A stretch of DNA of 64,000 nt from contig CM043950.1 of NCBI GenBank assembly GCA_014529385.2, forward strand, positions 155,839,545-155,903,544, written 5' to 3'. Below, in pieces: positions 1-9,600 of the stretch. This stretch comes from Adiantum capillus-veneris. Taxonomy: Eukaryota > Streptophyta > Polypodiopsida > Polypodiales > Pteridaceae. The notes beneath the pieces were generated by a model, which saw nothing but the letters and a program-made list of their open reading frames with translations, searched no databases and was not told where the DNA came from. The position numbers and the translations under genes are program-made. How positions within the stretch are numbered: position 1 is the stretch's first letter; each line of letters begins with the position of its first letter.

Positions 1-181
1 GTGTAGGTGGGTGCATGTCCAACTACAATAATTTTTCTTAAGAGACGACACAAGTGTTTTTGTTTGGCATGTTTTGGTAGTGTCCTCTCTATGCAAAAAT
101 AGAGTAGGCGGACATTGGTACAACTACACTATTTTCACGTAGGGACAACAAGAGTATTTTTGTTTGACATTTTTTGATAAG

Positions 182-240
182 GTCCTCTCTATGCAAAAAT
201 AGTGTAGTTGTCGGCTACACTATTTTTGCATAGAGGGGAC
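182..240. repeat. Near-perfect 26-bp inverted repeat
   Basis: The arm 182-207 and the arm 215-240 are inverse complements at 25 of 26 positions, with a 7-nt spacer TTGTCGG. It would fold into a strong cruciform or RNA hairpin. Confidence 0.9.
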
Positions 241-373
241 ACAACCTTCATCTTTTAGATTGTGTCCTTTTGAACTTAATAAGGAGGCCTAACATAGTGT
301 GTCAAGGAAAATCAATGTATCTCTATGTCTTTATATATTCATTAGAGATACTTTTATAACTTTACTTGAATGT

Positions 374-435
374 GTCCTCTCAATGTAAAAATCGTGTAGT
401 CGGCGTTCGCTACACTATTTTTGCATAGACATGAC
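374..435. repeat. Second copy of the inverted repeat, diverged
   Basis: Arms 374-399 and 410-435 match the 182-240 hairpin family but carry several mismatches to each other. The spacer is about 10 nt. It is an older copy of the same unit. Confidence 0.8.
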
Positions 436-523
436 ACATCTTATTTTTGGTGAAATATTGTTAAAATGTGTCCTTTTGAAGTAAATGAAGAGGTCTAAGA
501 TAGTTTGTTGAATAGAAATTATA

Positions 524-875
524 TATCAAGAGATAGAGAATGAGAGAGCTCGAGCTCTTGCAAGCATACACACATACACAAAGATGGAGGCAAAAATATT
601 GTACTTCTTCTTCTTCACAAACTCAAGATAAGAGGCTAAAAAATATAAGGGAAAATACAACATAAAATGAAAACTAGAACAATGCTCTAGTATGAACCGC
701 TAGTGAGTGAGGTGAGTAGATAAGTGTGTCATCACTCCGGTAGGTAGACCAGCTCGGTGTTGCCAGCTGTAGTATCACTCGCAAAGATATGCGTATCCAC
801 CAAGGTGCACCAATGATGATGATTATTGGCAGTAGTCATTTGGGAGTTGTACATGTTGAGCTTGATATCTCAGCA
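524..875 (-). repeat. 3' LTR of element A
   Basis: This segment matches 14322-14662 along its whole length with many substitutions. On the minus strand it starts TGCTGAGATA and ends CTCTTGATA. Just upstream on that strand (876-895) is a short G/A-rich run that may be the remnant polypurine tract. Confidence 0.85.
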
Positions 876-928
876 CTCACCCTCAAGCTCAAGGCCATCT
901 CTCGTATGCCAAACATTGCTTAGAATTA

Positions 929-1405
929 TCATAGCTTCACTGCTCCAAGGGCCTTCATGAAGATATCTACAACCTTCTCATCCATCACCACGTAATCTAG
1001 GTCGATGTTGCCTACTAAGATCCTCTCTTTGATGAAGTGGTAGTGCCGTTCAATGTGATTTTTCCTGGCATGAAACATTGAATTTTGTGCCAAATGTATG
1101 CTACTGAGGTTATCACAGTAAATGAAAATCAGCCTTTGTACATATACTCCAAAGTTGTGAAGTAGCAATCCCAGCCATGCTACCTCACATGCCGCCACTG
1201 CAGTACCATATACTCTACCTATGTACTCAAAAGATCAACCATAGGTTTCTTCTTGCTACTTCATGTGATAGCAACACTCCCAAGTGAAAACATGAATCCA
1301 TTGGTAGACTTGCAATCGTATTTACTAGTAGCCCAATCAGCATATCTATAGCCATAGAGCTACAACTCCACATCAACCCTATAAAAGAGTGCATAATCCA
1401 AAGTA
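929..1405 (-). pseudogene. Copia RNase H domain, broken
   Basis: The clearest part (929-1198) has the copia RNase H signatures: an E-V-A-W-L start, Y-C-D-N-L-S with the catalytic Asp, a H-A-R-x-x-H-I-E motif and the closing D-I-F-M-K-A-L. Upstream pieces at 1227-1405 are in other frames. The family degrades the RNA strand of the RNA/DNA hybrid during reverse transcription. It is the last pol domain before the 3' LTR, as expected in Ty1/copia. Confidence 0.85.
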
Positions 1406-2424
1406 TCATCTCACCAATCCAACTGTGTAGCTCAAGTATAGACGTGAGATTGTCAAGTAGATCAAGCTACCCACAATCTTCATGTACATGGTAGCATTAG
1501 CAAACACTTGACCTGCATCATTCTCCAATTTCAAATTTTGATTTGAGAGCATTGCAATTGGCTTACAATCATCCATACCATACTTTTTCAACATATCCAA
1601 AGCATGTTTCCTTTGTGACATGCATAAACTTTCTTTTGTGCAACTAATTTCAATGCCCAAGAAATACCACAAGTCTCCCACAAGTCTTTCATGCCCAACT
1701 CTTGCATAAGTAGAGCCTACACTCCCTCTACTTTAGACACATTATCACCTCCAATAATCAAATCATCCACATAGATGCATATTACCACAATTCCTCCCTC
1801 ATTCTTTTGCACATACAATGAATGGTCTGCATCTGACATCTCAAAGCCCAATGAAATGAGGAACGCCACAATCCTCACATACCAAGCTCTGGGTGCTTAG
1901 AAGAACTTCAGCCCATACAATGCTTTCTTTGATCTGCGTACAAGGTCACGTAGCCTCATATTTTCATAACCTTGTGGTTGCTCCATATAGATAGTTTCCT
2001 CCAAGTCCCCATTCAAAAATGCATTCGTTACACCAATTTGTTTCAACACATATTTGAATGCGGCATCCACTTCAATAAACACACAAATGGTAGCCATCTT
2101 GGATATGGGGTTGAACATATCCTCATAATCAATCCCATAAGTCTTTGCATGACCTTTGGCCACAAGTCTATTCTTGTACTTTCTCACACTGCCATCAGCA
2201 TTGTGCTTTATTTTGTAGACCCACTTACATCCAATCTCCTTCTTTTTCTTTGGTAATGGCATTGATTCCCATGTTCCATTTTCATCAGATGCAATCATCT
2301 CTTCATCCATAGCTTGCCACCATTTTTCATCCTTGACAGCATCCTCAAAACATGTGGGTTCTACTTCTTTTGTTATCTTCACTATAAATACACAATGAAA
2401 AGCCACATAACTGTCATAAGTCAA
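1406..2424 (-). pseudogene. Copia reverse transcriptase (RVT_2), broken
   Basis: The 1897-2424 frame contains the RVT_2 start (W-x-x-A-M-D-E-E-M), the C-K-W-V-Y-K-I-K-H block, R-L-V-A-K-G, and the A-F-L-N-G-D-L-E-E-x-I-Y-M-E-Q-P block. The catalytic Y-V-D-D is still readable in a shifted frame at 1762-1773. The 1406-1681 frame holds the Y-F-L-G-I-E-I and Y-x-x-x-V-G-S-L-I-Y-L segments that follow it. At least two frameshifts separate these parts, so the enzyme is dead. Confidence 0.9.
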
Positions 2425-3667
2425 TCTCTACATAGTAATACCTTTTCCTTCTGGCGTGCATGGTCCAAGATCATTTTCAAGTGCCCTTTTTCCTGCCTGC
2501 ATTCTTCTTGCACCTAGAGTCTTCACAGAGGGTATGCCAAACTCCTCATCCAAACTCATCTTAAAACTGATGCTATCACCATCATCAGAACCAGCATTCA
2601 AATTTGGCAACTTAGGGGAATCATCAACATTTTCCTTTCCTTTCCTTCATACATTTGAAGAGTTCACAGGACTCACACTCTCACATAACCTTCCACTCCA
2701 TGGATTCTCACCATAGCTTGCACTAGAGGACCCTTGTGGCCCACTCAAAACTTGTGACTATGCACTATATTTTTGTAGCCACATTCTCTCTTACATCAGC
2801 CCCCAACTTATCATCTTTTACATCAGCATACCAACTTGCCATTTCATCAAACACAGCATCCTTGTTTACACTCATTTCACTCGTGACAAGATTGTAACAT
2901 TTGTACCCTTTCTGCTCAAGGGAATAGCCAATGAACACGTATTTTTTAGTTTTTGGGTCAAGCGTACTTCTTAGCTCATCTGGCACATGCACATAAGCAA
3001 TACATTCAAACACTTTTAAATCTAATACGTCTAGTTTTTCACCACTGAACTTTTCTTCAGGTGTCATATCATGTACTATAGCAATAGGGGGTCATGACTC
3101 ATATTCATAATGTAGATACTTGTAGCAATAGCCTCAACCCAATAACAATGAGGTATGTTCTTCTCATTCATCAATTCTCTAGCCACTTTTTCAATGTGAT
3201 TGTTCTTTTGCTCAGCAACACCATTTTGTTGTGGAGTATTCTTGCATGAAACCACCTCTGCATTCCATGCGTTTTCAATAAACCACTAAATTCATTAAAG
3301 AAGTATTCTCCCTCTCTATCCGACCTCAGGCACTTTACATATTTTCCAATCTATTTTTCAACTATAAGTTTAAAATTCTAAAAATTCATAAACACCTCAC
3401 TTTTATGCTTCATGAAGTAGACCCATACCTTCCTTGTATGGTTGTCAATGAAACCCACACAGTATCTATATTCACCCATAGATGTAGTCTTGTCAGACCC
3501 CATACACCTGTATGCACTAAATCCAATGCATTCCTGCTTACATGCTTATGAGGAAAGGATGCTTTTGCATGCTTTCCAAATTGACAAGCTTCACATAATT
3601 TTTTCATTTCAGCAACTCTAAAGGAAGGTAAACCTATAACTATCTCTTTAGTCTGCATCATTTTCAA
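2425..3667 (-). pseudogene. Copia integrase, broken
   Basis: Minus-strand pieces give, in order, the zinc-binding end of the GAG-pre-integrase module with C-E-A-C near 3590, the core around 3380-3480 (N-H-T-R-K-V-W-V-Y), the R-S-D-R-E-G-E-Y block near 3330, and the C-terminal part 2765-3067 (L-K-V-F-x-C-I-A-Y-V-H-V-P and F-I-G-Y-S). 2428-2764 is the low-conservation linker to reverse transcriptase. The family joins cDNA to the host chromosome. Stops and frameshifts occur throughout. Confidence 0.85.
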
Positions 3668-4291
3668 CCTCTACAAATTTACATGACCAATATGTTTGTG
3701 CCAAATTTCTATATCTGGAACAACACATGCACCTCATGCAAACATGGCAACATTAACCTTGGGCACATTTACATCCAAAGTAGACATTCTACCCACTTTA
3801 TTTCCTTGTGCAACCAGTCTTCCATTACTCTTATGCTCTTTGACAAAGAGACCATCAGAGTTAAACCTGGCTAGCAAACCTTACTCAACCATTTGCCCAA
3901 CAAAAACCAGGTTCTTTGTAAACATTATGTCCACTTTCTTTCCTTGCACAACCAACCTTCCATTCTTCTTATTCTCTTTGACAAAGATAACATTGGAGTT
4001 TAACCTAACCTGCAAACCCTACTCAACCATTTTCCCAATAGAAACCAGGTTCTTGGTAATGTTGGGTACATGTAGTATATTAGTCAGGTACTTCACTTTA
4101 CTATCTGTCATAGACAATGGCACATTTCCTATATGCATAATAGGATGTGCAGTATCATCCCCAATTTCTACATAACCAAGACTTTCTAAAGTATACATTT
4201 CCTTAAACCACTCACCATGGCTGGTCATGTGATTTGATGCACAAGAATTCACATACCATACATTATCACTGGATTTTTGCCACACTTGCAA
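3668..4291 (-). pseudogene. Copia protease and GAG-pre-integrase region, broken
   Basis: The 4019-4291 frame shows the copia protease neighbourhood W-Y-V-x-S-x-A-S-N-H-M-T. The usual D-S-G catalytic triplet has become N-S-C, so the active Asp and Gly are both lost. Downstream the reading continues in pieces to W-H-K-H-I-G-H-V-N-L, the start of the GAG-pre-integrase module. A 138-bp tandem duplication lies inside (separate entry). Confidence 0.85.
3785..4060 (-). repeat. 138-bp tandem duplication inside the copia protease region
   Basis: 3785-3922 and 3923-4060 are diverged copies of one segment, recognisable by the repeated blocks TTTCCTTG, CTCTTTGACAAAGA and ACTCAACCATTT. The unit is 46 codons, so it would have kept the frame when formed. 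The copies have since diverged by many substitutions. Confidence 0.8.
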
Positions 4292-4440
4292 ACATAGTGT
4301 GTTGCACTACAAATAGCCTCTTGGGCTCATCTGCATTCTTGCTAGTCGTTGCATAATTGTTTTGATGCCTCTTGTTTAGACAGGCATGTTCAAAGTGACC
4401 ATGTGTTCCATAGACCCAATATACTACATTTTTGTGTTCA
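4292..4440 (-). pseudogene. Copia gag C-terminal piece with decayed zinc knuckle
   Basis: The minus-strand frame retains Y-G-T-H-G-H-F-E-H-A-C, the second half of a CCHC knuckle. The first two cysteines are replaced by other residues. The gag is interrupted just 5' of this by element B and continues at 13112. Confidence 0.75.
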
Positions 4441-4445
4441 CCTGT
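4441..4445. repeat. Target-site duplication CCTGT (left copy) of element B
   Basis: CCTGT directly abuts the left end of element B and is repeated exactly at 13107-13111. Perfect 5-bp duplications are the footprint of LTR-retrotransposon integration. Confidence 0.92.
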
Positions 4446-4688
4446 TGTGCGCTCTTTGCCGCACTGTCGAAGCAAGGGACTTGCCAATACACCGTATGCG
4501 AGCCACAAACGGCTCCAAGCACACAACAAGCCTAAACTAGCAAGCTCAAGAAAACAAAGGGTGTGTCACTCACCGCTCTACGCTCGCCTTCGTGGTGGAT
4601 TCCTCGCCGCGATGAAGAAGAAGCTGCAGTCGTGCCGCGCTCAACCGCTTCGCCGCCGTCGTGCCTTCGTAATGCTCGATCGCACACA

Positions 4689-4736
<48 letters not shown>

Positions 4737-5029
4737 AGGAGGTGAAGAAGAAGAAGATGGAGATGGAGCAAGAGCACTCTTCAATTGCACAAATGAGAGA
4801 ATGAGTAAAAATTAGGTTTAGTTGGCTTTTATAAGAGCTCACCCCATTCACACTTGGGCGCCCATGCTTAGCCAACTAATCCCTTGAATGTCCAAGTTAA
4901 AGTGCGCCTCTCATCGACGATCACTCTACCTTTCCCTATTGGACCGACAAGCCCGGTACCTGACTCTATCGAATACATAATACACGTCCGTCGTAGGTGA
5001 TGGGTGTCCGTGTGCCGTGAGGGTTAACA
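4446..5029 (-). repeat. 3' LTR of element B
   Basis: 584 bp, TGTTAACCCTCA...GAGCGCACA on the minus strand, with canonical TG/CA ends. It contains a CT microsatellite at 4689-4722 and a CA run. It pairs with 12533-13106. Short reading frames seen on either strand here lie in the LTR and repeat runs and are not genes. Confidence 0.95.
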
Positions 5030-5044
5030 TGCCCCCCTTCCTGA
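5030..5044 (-). promoter_or_regulatory. Polypurine tract of element B
   Basis: Minus strand TCAGGAAGGGGGGCA directly before the 3' LTR. It is the primer site for plus-strand DNA synthesis. The identical tract stands before the B2 LTR at 56161-56175. Confidence 0.9.
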
Positions 5045-6644
5045 TGTAGATTCCGTCCTCGGAAGCTATTGAGTTGAAGCTGGTTCGTCGAGGTGGAAGA
5101 GCATTTGAGATGAATGTCCTTAGCCTTCTTCAGTCACTGCAAAATCAAACAACATTGGCACAGTAATGGCATTCTCTTAAAAAGCATATGCAGTTTTAGG
5201 TAGAAAAATTGATTGGTCAAAGAATTTCAAACAATTTGTTAGCAATGAACATTAAATTGCAATGTAATCAAATGCATAAACAGATGTAAAGGTAAAAAAT
5301 TAAACAAGTCTGGGGTCACTAATTTGACGGTCGAAAAGCACTAGAGATCGAATATTAATACCATGGGTAAGCTTCTTAACTTTCTGTGGTCAATTAAGTT
5401 GTTTAATCGCGAGAGCCAAGTATTCATGTTCAAGGGCTGACTAGAGGCTATACCTAGAAGACTTTGTAGTTAAGCTACCATAAAAGGAATTTCTCATGAA
5501 ATCATCGCCTGACTGATTACTTTTTCTTTGACCCCTCAAAGTCTTTTCACATTGATTCAATTATGATGTGTGTGCTTATTTTGTATGCCTTGGGTTTTTT
5601 GCTTTTCAAGGAAAAGCGCCCACGCTGGGAACCTCTAGGGCTCTAGTACCATAGGCGATACATGTGAGTGAAGTACCAAATCAAGCTGAGATTTCTCTTC
5701 CAGCTTAAAATTTTATATTGTGGCACTTTGATTTTTTGTTTGTTCATTTTCATCATTTTAATTTTGTAACTTTGGGGGGTCATATAACATTGTTACACTC
5801 CCCAGGCTCATCACATTAGTAAACTCCCTTTATAATACTTAAGCTAAAGGTCGATAGGGTTAAGCCCACTAGAAAGCCCTAGTACATTTCATACAATGCT
5901 GCCTAAATCGGATTAAGAACCTAAGTAACCATTGCTTATTAGGAAGGCATTCCCCATGGTATTAAGAGAAGATCTCTAACACCTAGTTTGGTCAACGTAG
6001 CTTAGTCGGACTGCTTGAATTTTACACCTAAACAAGTGATTATGACAAAACATTACATTGAATTAAATGTTTGATACTAAGCAAATGCACTGAATATTAT
6101 GCTACCAATCACAATCAAAGCAGACAAACATGGATGCAAAAAGATAACGGCAATGCTAATGGACAAGAAACACCTGTTTGTGTTGATGGTCGCGCTTGAT
6201 TTGAAGGTTCCATGAAGATCCAAATCCTATCAATAGCAACACGCTCCTGTACACACTATGAAACACAAACAATACCTCTAGGAGGCACATCAGTGGGAAA
6301 AGAGAACTTTGTTAATCACTCAACTCTAAAACAGAAACACTCCTATCGTACTAATCTTACCTACCCTCTATCACTCAAGTGATGAGGATCAAAGGTGTTT
6401 TATGGCATAGGTTTCTGGTTCACTGTACCAAATGTGACATGTGTAGGTCTGAGTCAATGTTTTGACTTTTATTGTGCATAATCGTTTGCTAATTGCTCTT
6501 GCTCTTTTTCTTTTTTTTTTTGTGAGTATAAAGCTTTATATGTACATTCCCTAAGATCGGAGATTGAGAGGTCAGGGAGAAAGGTTGAGAGGGAAACAAA
6601 TGAATGATGACTGTTAGCAAACACTCCCCCCTTCCTTGGGTAGA
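5045..6644 (-). other. Element B 3' region, non-coding, with a fossil LTR start
   Basis: No conserved reading frame was found in 1.6 kb between the gag stop and the polypurine tract. Near its 5' end (6623-6638) is a second polypurine tract followed by TGTTTGCTAAC, then a TATA-like box at 6534-6545. That layout looks like the start of an older LTR buried inside the element. B2 has the same arrangement at 54530-54634. The rest matches B2 54640-56160 and shows nothing I recognise. Confidence 0.6.
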
Positions 6645-9600
6645 TCATACCGTTTGAAATGAGCTTGTCACCCTTTGAAACCAATTGTTCCAGTTGGTAA
6701 TAGGTGAGGATTTTTGCCAGTAGTTTTCTTTTACCCTATGCGTTTCATCTAGTTGCAAGGGTGGTAAGGTACTCTCCTAGGATCGAACTTGAAGTGGTTC
6801 ATCAGGTGATTCTTGAACACTGGGAGGTGTGGATTCTTTTGTAGCTTCATGGAGGTCCACTACTATAGATGGAGGCTGTGTAGAAGCTTTTACCTCTATG
6901 GATGTATTACATGATGAGCTAGAATCTTCATGGGACTCCCCCCTTCCTGAGCTAGGTGGAACAAATCGTTCTTTCTTTGGTACCCAAACTAGCTCGGGAG
7001 CGGGTGTGTAGCATTCTGTGATCTTTTTCTTTCCACGATCATTGATTCGCTTTGGAGCTACGGGATTGGGCTCACTTGGGTCAGGTGTTAGGTAAGAGCA
7101 CAATCTACGTTTCGGCACCCAGATTTGATCATTTCCTTGATAGTAGCCTTGGGCTTCCAATAGTCGTTTAGGGATCCATCGCAACATTTTCTTACTTTTA
7201 TTGGAGCGAGTGGTACGTTTCTTACAAGGCTTCTGTTTTTTAGCACTAGCTATGGTCACTAAAGAAGCTTTAGGGACCCACTTGTATGTTTTCTTTGTTA
7301 CATTAGGATGAGTCTTGTCGAAAGCGATATGCATTGCTTGTAGCATATTTAAGGGTATACGCATTTCATCCCCCTCAGGTGTTACCCAGGTCGTCCCTCT
7401 ATTTCCCCAAGTGTCTATGGTTGCAGCTAGGTGTACCTAATCCACATTGTCCGACTCAGTCATCCCAGGTAGGATATCCATATAAGGAGAATCTTGGCCA
7501 ATGTCTGTATCCTTCTTACAAGTGTAACAATATTGTAGTGGGGCCGAGTGAACTGTGGTGTCAGAGCGATGATCAATAATGGTTTTACTCCCTAAGGGGT
7601 GTACCTTACCATTCACCAAATCCACTCTAAGGACAGAGTCTTGGAATTGCAAATAGACATGATTTTTAGACCAATCGTGAACCATTTGTGCTTCCCTCAT
7701 GAATGGTCGTCCTAAAATCATTTCATATGACATAAGGTGTTTAGAGAAATCCATTACAATGAACGTATGTCGTACCTTGTGTCCTAGAACTTTGATCTTA
7801 AGATCCTTGAGCATCCCCATAGGTTTGGCTATGGTACCATTTGCCATCTTTACCACAATGTTAGTAACACTGAGGCGGGGTTTTCCCATGGATTCCCAAC
7901 AATCTTTTGTAACGATGCTAACTCCTGCACCACCATCAAGAATTCCCTTTATAGTTAATCCCTTGGTAGTGATGGGTAGGGTCGCATTAGACTCGTCGCC
8001 TTCAAAATACTGGCCTAATTCGTTAATGGGTACCTCGATCACAGACTCGTGTCCATCTAAGTCAAGTGATTGCACATGATTTTCCTCATCAATCATAATC
8101 GAGTCAGGTCTATTTGGTTGCGCAAACTGCGGTAATCCCGTTCGTAGCTCTCCGTTAAGGAATGCTCGAAGTGCAAGGAATAACTCAGGATCTCCATACA
8201 GCTTTGCTATGATCGTGGTTCGGACCTCAGAAGACATGAAGTCCACTAGTTTGGCAACATTCATTGGCGTTTTGCAGGGTGTAGTTCCTTGACTAGGAAC
8301 TGGTGAGGATGGAATCTCATATTCCTCAATGGGATTAGGTATTCCTTCGTTAAACATCCTTTCCAACAAGAAGGGTGTATGCTCACTTTCTGATGTCCCG
8401 TCCTCACTCCCTTCTTGGATGATACTAGATATGGCTAACGGTCTATGGTTCATGTGAGATGGATGAACTTGCGTGGGAAACACTGTGTCATGAATTTTGA
8501 CCTGCATGGGTTCTGGTTCTAGTTTCCTTTGAGTCTCCTCCACTAAACCTCTTAGATGTTTCACCTGCTCAATCTCGTCTACTGGGTTTGGATACGTCCC
8601 AATCTTCTTTTTACGATTTTTTCCTTTTTGCCCCTGCGGTTTATCTTGGGGGTCTTGGATTGGATTTGGAAACACTTGTGGTGTTTTCAGAGGCTCTTTA
8701 TGGTTTTCTCTCATTCGGTTTTCATTTGGTTCCATGTTACGGTTTTCTTTGTCGGTCTTTCCCTTTGTGGTATTGGTTCTAGTCTCCATTGTCTCGACTG
8801 AATCTGAATCATCCTCGAGGTCATTCATATACACGGGGTCATCTCCTGTTCCTATGTTTGTTTTGGAACTTGGCTTTGAATTTTCCATATTCTGCGACTT
8901 CTTCCTTCGTGTCTTCTTTTTCTTTGCTTGGATAACTGACGCGGTATCTCTCTCTTCGAGGATATGTCCTGGCCCTTGAAGCATGGACCGTGTAATCGCA
9001 TAAGCGGGTGCGACGGGTGGTATTGGTGATGTCACAGTAGCAATTTCAACCAAATTTAGGGGTGTGATTTTAGGCGCATTTGGGTTATAGGGGCATTGGG
9101 CAATCAAGTGATCTATGCCACAACGATTACATGTGAGTATTGGCATTGTAGACGTGCTCCCTTGATTCACTTGCATCTGTGCAGCATTCTTTTGCAGCCT
9201 AATAGGGCATTCCGCTACTCGATGTGGTCCACCACACTCGTAGCATTGAAGAGGTGGCCTCCTAGCCTGGGTGTTGATATTTTGACCTCTGGATGCGAGA
9301 GCAGCAGCTTCATAAACCGGCTTGACTTGTCCCCAACAATCTTCCATGTAGTATATAGGACATTCTTCCAATGTATCAAGTCCGTAGGCAATACTAGTGT
9401 CTATTTCCTCCTCACAACCATCTGCATAAGCATTTGATGGCTCGCAACCCACTTGGTTCATAGGGGCGACTCTTGGATGCGGGGGCTGTGGTCCTAGCAC
9501 AGGAGGTGGTAGCGGTGTAGCTTGTACAACATTTTGAGATCTAGGGACCATGTGTTGCGGTAGTTGCTCAACAGGTGGAGTAGGCATCAATACAGGAGCT

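Larger units (their letters stand above)
1..523. repeat. Tandem array of hairpin-forming repeats
   Basis: No gene is visible. The stretch is made of related units, each carrying a short sequence (GTCCTCTCTATGCAAAAATA and variants) followed by its inverse. Longer units recur about 192 bp apart: the arms at 182 and 374, and the tails at 241-310 and 436-515, which share a TGTGTCCTTTTGAA core. A shorter duplication of about 100 bp links 48-107 with 146-207. The array is cut at 523 by the copia insertion. The array may be a satellite, or the inner part of a MITE or foldback element whose ends lie outside the window. Confidence 0.75.

Noticed and set aside
4432-4875. Overlapping frames of 60-127 residues on both strands
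   Set aside because: They lie in the element B LTR, recur in the other LTR at 12533-13106, and owe their length to CT/CA runs.
8556-8979. Hydrophobic-looking plus-strand frames, membrane-protein-like
   Set aside because: They are antisense to the Lys/Glu-rich part of the element B gag; the hydrophobicity is a mirror effect.
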